Origin: Shewanella glacialipiscicola
GTDB lineage: Bacteria > Pseudomonadota > Gammaproteobacteria > Enterobacterales > Shewanellaceae
Length of the DNA stretch: 64,000 nt
Direction of reading: 5' to 3'
Assembly (NCBI RefSeq): GCF_023283485.1
Contig: NZ_JAKILU010000002.1
Span: 124,001 to 188,000, forward strand
The notes under the pieces are model-generated. The model was not told where the DNA came from, did not search any database, and worked only from the letters and a program-made list of their open reading frames with translations. The translations under genes and the position numbers were made by a program. Below are positions 16,960 through 25,960 of the stretch, in pieces. Each line of letters opens with the position of its first letter. The stretch's first letter is position 1.

Positions 16960-16993
16960 ATTCTATGTCCGTGATGTGACACTTAGATGACAA
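16960..16993 (-). promoter_or_regulatory. Pho box and PhoB-dependent promoter of pstS
   Basis: On the minus strand TTGTCATCTAAGTGTCAC (16993-16976) consists of two TGTCAY half-sites 11 bp apart. It is followed after 10 bp by TAGAAT (16965-16960) as the -10 element. This is the standard layout of a PhoB-activated promoter, in which the Pho box replaces the -35 element. A further TTGTCAT lies at 16960-16954. Confidence 0.88.
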
Positions 16994-17040
16994 TGTAATC
17001 TTTTTCGCTTTTTCCTGTCATTTGTTGAACATAATGTCTA

Positions 17041-17067
17041 AAAAAAAACAGACTCTAATGGTCTGTT
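17041..17067 (-). terminator. Intrinsic terminator of phoBR
   Basis: On the minus strand AACAGAC and GTCTGTT form a stem with a 7-base loop followed by about nine T, directly downstream of phoR. Confidence 0.82.
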
Positions 17068-17102
17068 CCTATTGTTAATATTGATAATATAAAACTAGAT
17101 TT

Positions 17103-18401
17103 TTATTTTTTACGTTCGATAAGATGCTGCGGGATCACAAAACTAAAAATACTACCCTTACCTACTTCGCTCTGGATATTAAGCTCACTATGGTGGTGAC
17201 TCAGTGCATGTTTAACTATCGCCAATCCTAAACCACTGCCGCCCGTTTGCCTTGAACGCGCACTGTCTACCCGATAAAACCGCTCAGTTAATCGTCCTGT
17301 GTGCTGCGCAGCAATACCTTCACCGGTATCGGTGACACTAAAGAGCCCTCCAGTTGCAACACTGCGCCACTGCACGGTGATTTTACCGCCGGGTTCTGTG
17401 TAACGAATTGCATTAGAAATCAAATTAGAACAAGCGCTTCTCAGTTGTAATTCATTCCCATGGGGATTAAGACCCGGCTCACAATAGAAATTGAGCTCGT
17501 ATCTGTCTTGTGCTAATGCTTTTGCTTCCTCCTTAAGTACCTCGATTAACTGATTCATATTAACCGTATTCTCAAGGTTAATATCCGCTGCATCTTCAAT
17601 CCGCGATAGTACTAAAAGCTGTTCAACCATTGATTGCATACGCTTTGTTTGCTGCTGCATTAATATCAACGGCTTAATATTCAGTGAATCGGCCTCTTCC
17701 ATGCTCTGCATCATTTCGAGGTAACCCTGCAGCACAGTCAGCGGCGTTTTCAGCTCATGTGACACATTGGCGACAAACTCTTTACGCATGCCTTCAAGCT
17801 GACGTATACGGGTAATATCCCGCGCAATGAGCAGTAATTGCCTATCACCATAAGCCATAATACGAATTTCGAGTAACCGCCTTTCAGACACAGGCGAGGG
17901 CAACTCCAGTGGCTCTTGGTATTGTGCAGTTTTAATATAAGCGGAAAAGTCAGGATGACGGATCAAGTTATCAATACGCTGACCATTATCCTGTGGCCAA
18001 ACAAAGCCGAGAATAAGTTGCGCTAACTTATTGCACCATAAAATATTATGCTCTGAGTCGAGCACTACAGCGGCATCTGGCAGGGCTTCTGCACCTTGGC
18101 GAAATCGCGCCAGTAATGTCGCGAGTTGACCAACTCGTCGACGATTTTTCCCCTGAAGGCGATAAATGCCGTTAAACACCCCTTCCCAACTCCCATTGCC
18201 CTGCGGCGGTGTGAGTTTTCTATCTTGCCATAACCAAAAGTTAAGCCGAGATAGCTGCCGATAATGCCAGATAATTAATCCTAGCATGCCAATAATAAGT
18301 ATCCAGAGGGGCTTACCTATCAATAAACCTATAAACGCACAAAGCAGTAAAAACACAGCTAAGCGCGTAAACAACCGGTACCCAGAATAAGCATTAGACA
18401 T
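17103..18401 (-). CDS. phoR: Phosphate regulon sensor histidine kinase PhoR
   Basis: About 432 residues. Two N-terminal membrane segments (about 12-50), a charged region with GSWEGVFNG, a PAS domain (about 90-190: LPDAAVVLDSEHNILWCN), then HisKA with FVANVSHELKTPLTVLQGYL (phospho-accepting His about 213) and the ATPase domain with NAIRYT, DTGEGI and GGSGLGLAIVKHAL. It is collinear with E. coli PhoR. I choose ATG 18401; the longer frame would start with TTG at 18413. It lies 81 bases after phoB on the same strand and autophosphorylates to control PhoB. Confidence 0.95.
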   Translation of the reverse strand: MSNAYSGYRLFTRLAVFLLLCAFIGLLIGKPLWILIIGMLGLIIWHYRQLSRLNFWLWQDRKLTPPQGNGSWEGVFNGIYRLQGKNRRRVGQLATLLARFRQGAEALPDAAVVLDSEHNILWCNKLAQLILGFVWPQDNGQRIDNLIRHPDFSAYIKTAQYQEPLELPSPVSERRLLEIRIMAYGDRQLLLIARDITRIRQLEGMRKEFVANVSHELKTPLTVLQGYLEMMQSMEEADSLNIKPLILMQQQTKRMQSMVEQLLVLSRIEDAADINLENTVNMNQLIEVLKEEAKALAQDRYELNFYCEPGLNPHGNELQLRSACSNLISNAIRYTEPGGKITVQWRSVATGGLFSVTDTGEGIAAQHTGRLTERFYRVDSARSRQTGGSGLGLAIVKHALSHHHSELNIQSEVGKGSIFSFVIPQHLIERKK

Positions 18402-18482
18402 AAATAAACCCAAACATCTTATCTAAATAAGAGGAGCACAAGATAGCTTAAAAGCTAACTTGCACCTATCACTTATTTGGTA

Positions 18483-19172
18483 CTAGATGCGCGTAGAAAA
18501 ACGATAACCAGCACCACGAACGGTCTGGATCAAGCGGTCATGTCCGTATTCTTCAACAGCTTTGCGCAGCCGTCTAATATGCACATCCACGGTTCTGTCT
18601 TCAACATACACGTTAGTGCCCCATACATTATCGAGTAATTGTTCGCGGCTGTAGACACGTTCAGGGTGGGTCATAAAAAAGTGTAATAAACGAAATTCTG
18701 TTGGGCCCATATCTAACACAGCCTCCCCCACACTCACCCTGTGGCTCACAGGATCAAGCATCAATCCTTGCACATCAATGGTGTCTTCTAAACGAGTCGG
18801 TGCACTGCGCCGCAATACCGCTTTAATACGGGCAACCAGTTCTTTAGGGGAAAAAGGTTTAGTAATGTAGTCATCAGCACCAACTTCAAGGCCTTTGACT
18901 TTATCTTCCTCTTCACCACGAGCGGTCAGCATAATGATCGGGATTTGGCGCGTAAACTCATCTTGCTTTAAACGTTTCGCCAGTTGAATACCACTGCCAC
19001 CGGGGAACATCCAATCTAATAAAATCAAATCAGGGTAAGGCTCCTTTAGTAGTGCAATAGCCGAATCAAAATCTTCTGCGGCAGAGGTGGTAAACCCATG
19101 CTGCTCCATTACAAAAGTCAGCATCTCACGGATCGCTAACTCGTCTTCAACTATCAATATCCTTGCAGTCAT
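18483..19172 (-). CDS. phoB: Phosphate regulon response regulator PhoB
   Basis: A 229-residue protein, the same length as E. coli PhoB when started at ATG 19172 ([11 protein letters not shown]). The receiver domain (1-120) has [14 protein letters not shown] with the phosphorylated Asp and [16 protein letters not shown]. The C-terminal winged-helix domain carries [14 protein letters not shown] and GAGYRFS. When phosphorylated it binds Pho boxes such as that of pstS. A GTG further upstream (19202) is not needed. Only a weak Pho-box-like pattern is seen before phoB itself. Confidence 0.96.
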   Translation of the reverse strand: MTARILIVEDELAIREMLTFVMEQHGFTTSAAEDFDSAIALLKEPYPDLILLDWMFPGGSGIQLAKRLKQDEFTRQIPIIMLTARGEEEDKVKGLEVGADDYITKPFSPKELVARIKAVLRRSAPTRLEDTIDVQGLMLDPVSHRVSVGEAVLDMGPTEFRLLHFFMTHPERVYSREQLLDNVWGTNVYVEDRTVDVHIRRLRKAVEEYGHDRLIQTVRGAGYRFSTRI

Positions 19173-19311
19173 AAGTGATTTTCTGTCAGTGAATGTCAAC
19201 ACAGCTATTATTCGTCATTTTTATTACAGATTTATGAATAAGTGCACGATTAAAGTCGTTTAGTCGTAATAATTGTCACAATAAGTTTATATAACGGTTT
19301 GTTTATAGCAA

Positions 19312-19336
19312 TAAAAAAGGAGGCTGCATGCCTCCT
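19312..19336 (-). terminator. Intrinsic terminator of the porin gene
   Basis: GGAGGC and GCCTCC with a 5-base loop, followed on the minus strand by TTTTTTA. Confidence 0.85.
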
Positions 19337-19358
19337 AAATTGAGTTTTAATGCTGGAT

Positions 19359-20324
19359 TTAGAATTTGTGCTCTAAGCCAACACCGATATATTTATCATC
19401 ATCGTTAGACGCCTCTAACGAGCGGTTCGTGTAGAAAGCGAATAGTTTAGTTGGCTTACCTAAGCTGTAATCGGCACCTACCGACCATGAGTCACCAAGG
19501 TCTTCCATATCTTGGAACTGAGCTTTTAAAGTAACCACATCGATATCATAGGCTGCGCTTAATAGATAACCGTTAGCACTTTCTGCTGTGACTTCAACTG
19601 GCATCGATGTTACTGAATCATATTTATAGGTTTGTTCTTGTTGCTGGTACATACCCCCCAGTTTAATACCGGCTAACTTAGCTTGTAAGCTGGCACGAAC
19701 AATCTCATATCCAGAAACATCTGAGTCATAGGCAAGAGATGCATAAACGGGTGTTTTCTTCAGTTTCGCATCACCATACATGGCCGCCACACTAAAACCA
19801 TCTTGAGCAAATTGACCTTTTACATCATTGCCTTCAGCAACATAGGTAACGCCGAAGACAAAATCACCAAAGGAAGGCGTAAGGTAAGTCGCCGTTTGAG
19901 CAGCGCGAACTTCCCCCTTGAACAGCTTACCTAAGTCACCTGAAAGGTCGTTAAACTGATCGACATCACCTTGAGAAATTTTCAACAAGGTATCATTACG
20001 ACCCACTGAGAAGGAACCAAAGGCGCCTTTCAAACCAACAAATTGGTTACGTGCAGTGAAGTTATCGCTTGATGCTGCCCCCGTATCAACTTGATATTCC
20101 ACTGTGTAGAAAGCTTCTAGCGAGCTAGACAGCGCAAAATCACCCTTCACACCAAAACGAGAAGCATTACTTTGAATCGTTGTTGTAGCATCACCTTTCT
20201 CATCATTTGATTGAGCAGTGACATTCAACTTACCATAAACAGTAAGTGGCTCAGCGGCATAAGCTGAAGCCAGAGTTGCAGAGGCTAGCGCAGAAGCAAG
20301 TAGAGTTTTACTAAAAACGTTCAT
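19359..20324 (-). CDS. Gram-negative general porin
   Basis: A 321-residue outer membrane porin. It has a signal peptide (cleavage after ASAYA, about residue 24), then YGKLNVTAQ as the first strand, repeated beta strands, the loop region GSFSVGRNDTLLK typical of trimeric porins, and the final VGLEHKF ending in Phe. Two ATG codons adjoin (20327 and 20324); AAGGA is better spaced for the second. The start ATGATGAAC is perfectly complementary to GTTCATCAT in the putative sRNAs A, B and D. Its position beside phoB suggests a possible phosphate link, but no clear Pho box is seen. Confidence 0.9.
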   Translation of the reverse strand: MNVFSKTLLASALASATLASAYAAEPLTVYGKLNVTAQSNDEKGDATTTIQSNASRFGVKGDFALSSSLEAFYTVEYQVDTGAASSDNFTARNQFVGLKGAFGSFSVGRNDTLLKISQGDVDQFNDLSGDLGKLFKGEVRAAQTATYLTPSFGDFVFGVTYVAEGNDVKGQFAQDGFSVAAMYGDAKLKKTPVYASLAYDSDVSGYEIVRASLQAKLAGIKLGGMYQQQEQTYKYDSVTSMPVEVTAESANGYLLSAAYDIDVVTLKAQFQDMEDLGDSWSVGADYSLGKPTKLFAFYTNRSLEASNDDDKYIGVGLEHKF

Positions 20325-20340
20325 CATTTAATCCTTTGGA
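20319..20340 (-). promoter_or_regulatory. Predicted sRNA pairing site in the porin translation start
   Basis: The mRNA has AAAGGA (ribosome site), four bases, then AUGAUGAAC. sRNA D carries GUUCAUCAU and UCCUUU separated by five bases, so both blocks can pair at once (9 + 6 bp). A, B and C can pair with the start-codon block (8-9 bp or slightly more) and have CUCCCU opposite the ribosome site. Pairing would block ribosome entry. This is a prediction from complementarity only. Confidence 0.45.
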
Positions 20341-20618
20341 CGTTATGTTCGTCTTGGTTATTGGTTTGGAACGACCGAAAGTGTGCAATGAATGTGTTTC
20401 AGTTTTATTTCAATTGTGACGGTTTAGTTTGCAAGATAAAAAAGCTGACGCGAAACTTGGCAGAGAATCCAGTAAAAATGCAGGCTGCAGCTGAAGCCCC
20501 CTTTATATTACAGTTTGATGAATTCTGATCTGCCGCTAAAAGTTAGCTGTCGAACACAGGTTTACCCCGTCCAAACTATGCCGTAAACTGCCTCTTTAAT
20601 TTTCAATGAGCGCCTCTT

Positions 20619-21533
20619 ATGTGGTTTAAAAATCTTACTCTTTATCGTTTCAATAAACCTTTTGCCGTCGAAACCGAAGCGCTAGAAACCGCGTTGGCCG
20701 ATTTCACTTTTTCGCCATGTTCAAGCCAAGATGTCAGTAAATTTGGTTTTTCTAACGCGTTAGGTAAAAAAGGCAGTTCTTTAGTGCATAGCGCTGGCAA
20801 TCGTCATCTAATTTGTGTGACGAAAGAAGAGAAAATTCTTCCTGGCCAAGTCATCAAAGAAGCCTTAGAAGAAAAAGTTGCGCTCATTGAAGATGAAGAA
20901 AATCGCAAACTGGCGAAAAAAGAAAAAGATGCGATGAAAGATGAAATCATCACTAGCCTACTGCCACGTGCTTTCTCGCGCCGTAGCCAAACCCACGCCT
21001 TGATTTTGCCAGAATTAGAAATGATCCTCGTTGACAGCTCAAGTGCCACTAAGGCTGAAGAGTTATTAGCGTTATTGCGTAAAGCACTGGGAAGTTTACC
21101 TGTGATCCCATTGAGCTTTAAAGCGCCAGTTGAAGCCAATTTAACTGAATGGCTAAAGTTAGGTAGCGCGCCGTTACCCTTTGAAATGCAAGATGAAGCT
21201 GAACTTAAATCCGAAGCTGATGAAGGTGGAATTGTACGTTTTAAGCAGCAAGATTTAAAAGAAGACGAAGTATTAGCTCACCTAGCAACAGGCAAGCAAG
21301 TACATAAGTTAGCGCTGCATTTTGGTCAATCGATTGCACTATTATTGCAATCGGATGCCAGCGTGAAGCGCCTTAAATTCTCTGAAGAATTTAGAGCTGG
21401 GAACGATGAAGTCGGCACTGACGATCCTATGGCCCGTTTAGATGCTGATTTTGCCTTAATGGGCAGCGAGTTAGTCGCCTTGATGCATGCACTCGTGGCC
21501 GCCCTTGGTGGACTCGAAGACGCACAAGTTTAA
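20619..21533 (+). CDS. rdgC: Recombination-associated protein RdgC
   Basis: A 304-residue DNA-binding protein that forms a ring around duplex DNA and restrains RecA. Family hallmarks are the start [15 protein letters not shown], then [29 protein letters not shown] and the acidic C-terminal region. Length matches E. coli RdgC (303). Monocistronic, with a terminator shared with the convergent M61 peptidase gene. Confidence 0.95.
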   Translation: MWFKNLTLYRFNKPFAVETEALETALADFTFSPCSSQDVSKFGFSNALGKKGSSLVHSAGNRHLICVTKEEKILPGQVIKEALEEKVALIEDEENRKLAKKEKDAMKDEIITSLLPRAFSRRSQTHALILPELEMILVDSSSATKAEELLALLRKALGSLPVIPLSFKAPVEANLTEWLKLGSAPLPFEMQDEAELKSEADEGGIVRFKQQDLKEDEVLAHLATGKQVHKLALHFGQSIALLLQSDASVKRLKFSEEFRAGNDEVGTDDPMARLDADFALMGSELVALMHALVAALGGLEDAQV

Positions 21534-21596
21534 GCAAAACTCGTTAAGCAGACGAGATCTGCAACTCGCTTATTAGACTGAACCGTACAAGATAAG

Positions 21597-21636
21597 AAAA
21601 GGCGCCCCCATCAAAATAATGGTTGCGCCTTTTTTA
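21597..21636. terminator. Bidirectional terminator between rdgC and the M61 peptidase gene
   Basis: AAAAGGCGC and GCGCCTTTTTT form the base of the stem, with CCAT/ATGG pairing inside, and there are A/T runs on both flanks. Confidence 0.8.
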
Positions 21637-21704
21637 TGACGATTTTACTTTAGGTGGCTTTAAGACAAAGGCATTTAGATGCTAAATATGAAGTCCTAAC
21701 CACA

Positions 21705-23516
21705 TTAAGCTTTAGTCGCTAACTCGCCTTTATTATCAAATGGCCAATCAATGCCTAACCAAGCCTTAAAGAAGGCTTTTTGCTGCTTTGTGGCTTTAGC
21801 TTCCCCTTTTAGCACCAGTGCACCGCTTTGCTGGTTGCTCAGAGTGAGCTTAACTTGTTTGATTTTATCGTTACTAAACAATGTCACTTCAATGCTATCG
21901 CCAGCCTTAAAATCGTTGATGCGCTTATCAAAACCTGATGCCGTCACCTTAAGGCCATTGATGGCTAATACTTCATCACCTGCAACGATACCCGCTTGCC
22001 ATGCAGGGCCATTACGTAGCACTTGATCTAGTACTAAAGATCCATGAATGCTGCTTAACGTCATGCCCGCAAAGGCTTCAGCTTTTGAATCTTTGCCATA
22101 GGACATCACTAACCCTGCCTGCGATAACAGCGCCGGGAAATCTAAACTCATTGGGCTATTTACGTGTGCCTGCCACCAAGGCGCATAATCTTTGCCGGAT
22201 AAATCCTTGAGGATATGCTGCACATCGCTAACACCATAGCCCTTTGGCACACTGTGTTCTTGATATAAACGGCGATGCACATCGCGGTATGAATACTTAA
22301 GTGTTGTATCTTGTAGCAGCGAGAAATCTAACGCTAAAGAAGTTAAGTAACCCTCAGAATAGATATTCACACTGTGGTTAATGGCATAATCGCCGCCCGT
22401 GCGACTCCACTCTCCAGCACTTGCCTCGGCTACAGATTGGGTTTCGCGCCCTGGATTGAGTTGGTTTTTTTCAACACGTGTAGCTAAGTCTTCGAGGAAC
22501 TCTTTAGGCGTCATCACCCCTGCACGTAGCAGTAGCTGGCCTTGGAAATAGCTAGTGGAGCCCTCAGCCATCCACAATAATTCGGTCATATTTTCATGCT
22601 GATAATCGTAAGGCACGAGCCCCGCAGGACGATACGCTTTCACGTTCCAAGTATGAATAAACTCATGGGATGCTGTACCGATAAAGCGCAGGTAATCTTT
22701 GCGCTCACGGAAACTAAAACGCGGTAATTGGATAACAGTAGAGTTTATATGTTCTGTCGCGCCACTGGCGCCACTCGTTGCATGCATCATATACATGTAA
22801 CGATCAAAAGGATAATCATCCCAAATCACCTTGGCTTGACCGCTTAAGGCGGTTAAATCCTTAACGATTTTTTCGACGTCATAATTCCCCTCCCCCCAAA
22901 ACACCAATTCATAGTTTTTACCATTAGCACTAAATTGTTTATGGGTACTCACACCAGTTTCAATCGGGGAGTCGATCAACACACCATAATTAGGGGCAAT
23001 AAAGGAATGAGCGGCCTTACCCGATGACATCCCAGAGTAACTTTGCCAAGTTTCAGGCACATTTAATTGAACGGAAATGGGCTCCGCGCGAAATTGCGGG
23101 CTATACATAAATACGCCACTGGCATCTAAAAAAGCGTGGCTCGCATCTATATGGCGCACTCTTTGGCCTAATTCATTGGCATGCAATTGATAACTAATGG
23201 TCACGCGGGTTGGCTGCTTGAGCGCAACTTGCCACTCTCCACTTGTCGTGCGTTTCCAAGGCAGTTCATCGCCTTGGCTGTCTTTAGCGCTAAATAAACG
23301 CACACCATCGGCCAAAGGCAATACTTGATATTTGCCCGTGCGCCACACTGGCAGGTTAACCGTAAAATCGGTGGTATTCACTTCAGGAAAAGTCACACTG
23401 ACTTGGGCAATATGATGCTCGGGTTTAACGAGCTCGATTTGATATTTCACATCGGCCAAGACTTGACCTGAAAATAACGCACTTAATATCAATATAGATA
23501 ATCTGCTAGCTTCCAC
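21705..23516 (-). CDS. M61-family (glycyl aminopeptidase-like) peptidase with PDZ domain, exported
   Basis: A 603-residue protein with a signal peptide (cleaved after about residue 21, GQVLA). Beta-rich N-terminal domain (about 22-190), then the catalytic domain with ASHEFIHTWNVK (HExxH, about 282-286), WMAEGSTSYFQG (third zinc ligand Glu), and a C-terminal PDZ domain (about 490-575: LVLDQVLRNGPAWQAGIVAGDEVLAINGL, in parts). It probably acts in the periplasm. The GTG start is preceded by AAGGAAGC. Family assignment is firm; the physiological substrate is unknown. Confidence 0.9.
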   Translation of the reverse strand: MEASRLSILILSALFSGQVLADVKYQIELVKPEHHIAQVSVTFPEVNTTDFTVNLPVWRTGKYQVLPLADGVRLFSAKDSQGDELPWKRTTSGEWQVALKQPTRVTISYQLHANELGQRVRHIDASHAFLDASGVFMYSPQFRAEPISVQLNVPETWQSYSGMSSGKAAHSFIAPNYGVLIDSPIETGVSTHKQFSANGKNYELVFWGEGNYDVEKIVKDLTALSGQAKVIWDDYPFDRYMYMMHATSGASGATEHINSTVIQLPRFSFRERKDYLRFIGTASHEFIHTWNVKAYRPAGLVPYDYQHENMTELLWMAEGSTSYFQGQLLLRAGVMTPKEFLEDLATRVEKNQLNPGRETQSVAEASAGEWSRTGGDYAINHSVNIYSEGYLTSLALDFSLLQDTTLKYSYRDVHRRLYQEHSVPKGYGVSDVQHILKDLSGKDYAPWWQAHVNSPMSLDFPALLSQAGLVMSYGKDSKAEAFAGMTLSSIHGSLVLDQVLRNGPAWQAGIVAGDEVLAINGLKVTASGFDKRINDFKAGDSIEVTLFSNDKIKQVKLTLSNQQSGALVLKGEAKATKQQKAFFKAWLGIDWPFDNKGELATKA

Positions 23517-23650
23517 TCTTGCTTCCTTCTGTTATTATGCTTCTTATAATTTTCCCAAGTATAACAAGTCGATGTAGCATCCTCATTAGGCGCTAACAAA
23601 AGCTAACAAAATAAGCTCCTTGACTTGAGGAATGAGGAACCACGGCTCAA

Positions 23651-25807
23651 ATGCAAAAACTCACGGTTATTTTATTGACTTTATTACTGTCGCTTTCATT
23701 TAGCGTACAAAGCAGAGATTTTGAAGCTGATGAAGTTGAGTTAAGGGAAACACCACAGCAAATGTATGACGTGCTGAGCCAATCGATTTCCTTTCCCATT
23801 ATTTTTCAAAACCGTGAGCAATTTGAACGTGTAGCCAAAGAACAAGGCTATAGTACAGCCGATTTTGAGCATATATTGTATTTACTGGCTCGATTAAATA
23901 TGGAGCATAACGTCAAAACCAACGGCGGTATAAAAGACGCCAAAAACATCATTGAATTGCTAACAAAAGCAGCACAATCGCCCTATGAACAAGCTGCCGT
24001 GGCAATGTTATATGGTCGCTACCTTGGCCGTGCGGAACAAAAATATCAAGAAGCAATCGGTCAATACAACCAAGCTCTGACCCGTATTAACGATAGTTAT
24101 GACGTTAATACACTAATTTTAAAACACAATATTTACGAACACTTAGGTGCATTACATTTATTAATCCGCCAAGAAGTGCCCGCCTTGATGCATTTTCATA
24201 CTTACCGCGACATTGCTTACAAGCTCAGAAACGATTACTTAATCGCTGCGGCTGAAGCAAGGCTTGGGTTTTATTACCATTTTAATCAGCAACTGACTAA
24301 ATCATTACAGCATTATAGTGAGGCGGTTCGTATTTCAAACAGCGCTAACTATCCGTTGATGAAAACCCATCTTCAACTGCAGCTATCAAAGGTATATCGC
24401 GATTTAGAGCAGTGGGATGAAGCTCTTAAAAATGCCCACGAAGCCGCAGCAGGCTTTAAAAAAATGGGTAATGATACTTATCTTTCAAGCTGTATGACCG
24501 TCATCGCTATAGTCTATGGTAAGCAAGGTGATTGGAATAAAGCGATCGATTATTACCTTAATGCTCAGCAATTAGATGCCAAACGCGGTAACTATATCGC
24601 TCAAGGGCTCAACTTCCATAATCTAGGGCAAGCTTATTCAAATATTAATGACAATGTTAACGCCCTTAAATATTTACTGATGGCTAACCAAATATTCAAA
24701 GAAAAACAAAGTTATCACTATCTGGTTTATAACGAACTGCTCATTGGCGAAATCGCGCAAAGCAATCAAGATTGGCCACTGATGATGAACCATGCGAAGG
24801 CCGCATTAGCCTTAGCCGTCGATATAAAACTCATCGATGAACAAAAGTCTGCATTGACGCTTATCGCCTTCGCAGCTCAAAAGCTGGGTGAGTTAACGCA
24901 AACTATCGACGCCCAAAACCGTATTATTGAGTTAGGTAAAACAGTCGATGAAGCAGATAAAGACACTCCCGCACCGGCCTCAGCCCTTGCGGAGCAGCAA
25001 CTCAAACTTGAGCTCAACATGCTGCAAGGAAAGCTGACGCTGGCAGAAAAAGAAAGCAGTAACATCAAGATGTTACTGCTAATAAGTAGTATTGTCATTG
25101 GTATTTTATTGGTCGTCATTGGCTTTACACTACATCATAGACGCAAGATTACGGCTAAAAACACAGCGTTAACTCAATTAACTTTGCAAGACCCTTTTAC
25201 GCATCATTTAGGCTATACGGCGTTATTGGCCCATTTGAGCCATCATCAAGAACCCACTGCAGCATTAGGATTAATTGCTTTTCCCACACTGCTCACGACC
25301 GATTTAGACTATGGTCAATACTTTAGTAATACCGTGACCGTACAATTTACCAAACTATTAGCTGAAGCATTAGATACTCCGGTTTATGTGATTCGCCAAG
25401 GCGTATTTGCCATTAGGTTCAAGCAAGCGATAGAGCCCATGCAAGTGATTGAGCAAATACGGCATACACTTGATCAACAGCAAATAAAGCAACCTTTGCG
25501 CCTAGGTTTTGCACATTTACCCTTTTTGGCCAAATCAGAAATCAAAATGGCGGCTAAGCTAAAATTTGAAGCGGTACAAATGGCTCTCGCATGTGCTTGC
25601 AGTTTAGAAGGAGATAATGACTATTATGTCGCCTTCAGAGCGCTCGATTTTGTACCTTTGAGCTTATTTGCTAATCCGCTATTTTTACACCTTGAAAAAG
25701 GTATCGAACGGGGCTTAATAAGATTAGAAACCAACGGGACTAAAGAGGATATTCGCTGGCCTTGCTGGGAAAACAACCAAAACCGACAATTACTGGAAAA
25801 TATTTGA
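23651..25807 (+). CDS. TPR-repeat protein with membrane anchor and degenerate GGDEF-like C-terminus
   Basis: A 718-residue protein: signal peptide (1-22), a periplasmic alpha-helical TPR array (about 90-440) with typical YxxAIxxYNQAL and GDWNKAIDYYLNAQ units, a coiled stretch, one membrane helix (about 473-495), and a cytosolic domain (about 505-690). The cytosolic domain follows the GGDEF fold pattern, but the active-site loop reads VIRQGVFAIRF where RYGGDEFAVLL would be expected, so catalysis is unlikely. It may sense a periplasmic signal and pass it on by protein contact. A genuine diguanylate cyclase gene follows 153 bases downstream. Confidence 0.75.
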   Translation: MQKLTVILLTLLLSLSFSVQSRDFEADEVELRETPQQMYDVLSQSISFPIIFQNREQFERVAKEQGYSTADFEHILYLLARLNMEHNVKTNGGIKDAKNIIELLTKAAQSPYEQAAVAMLYGRYLGRAEQKYQEAIGQYNQALTRINDSYDVNTLILKHNIYEHLGALHLLIRQEVPALMHFHTYRDIAYKLRNDYLIAAAEARLGFYYHFNQQLTKSLQHYSEAVRISNSANYPLMKTHLQLQLSKVYRDLEQWDEALKNAHEAAAGFKKMGNDTYLSSCMTVIAIVYGKQGDWNKAIDYYLNAQQLDAKRGNYIAQGLNFHNLGQAYSNINDNVNALKYLLMANQIFKEKQSYHYLVYNELLIGEIAQSNQDWPLMMNHAKAALALAVDIKLIDEQKSALTLIAFAAQKLGELTQTIDAQNRIIELGKTVDEADKDTPAPASALAEQQLKLELNMLQGKLTLAEKESSNIKMLLLISSIVIGILLVVIGFTLHHRRKITAKNTALTQLTLQDPFTHHLGYTALLAHLSHHQEPTAALGLIAFPTLLTTDLDYGQYFSNTVTVQFTKLLAEALDTPVYVIRQGVFAIRFKQAIEPMQVIEQIRHTLDQQQIKQPLRLGFAHLPFLAKSEIKMAAKLKFEAVQMALACACSLEGDNDYYVAFRALDFVPLSLFANPLFLHLEKGIERGLIRLETNGTKEDIRWPCWENNQNRQLLENI

Positions 25808-25960
25808 TCAATATCAGTAATTAATCACAGAGTCATCGTTAAATCGCATTTGCACTCTACGCCTCGTGTTATAATATTAGTAGCATATGAGTTAACCGCT
25901 AATCTCAAGACAAAGGATCGTCATGTTTTTTAGCCTTATAGAGTTAGGACAATACTCAGG

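Noticed and set aside
19173-19260. Pho box before phoB
   Set aside because: CTGTAAT-AAAA-ATGACGA is too degenerate compared with the pstS site to claim.
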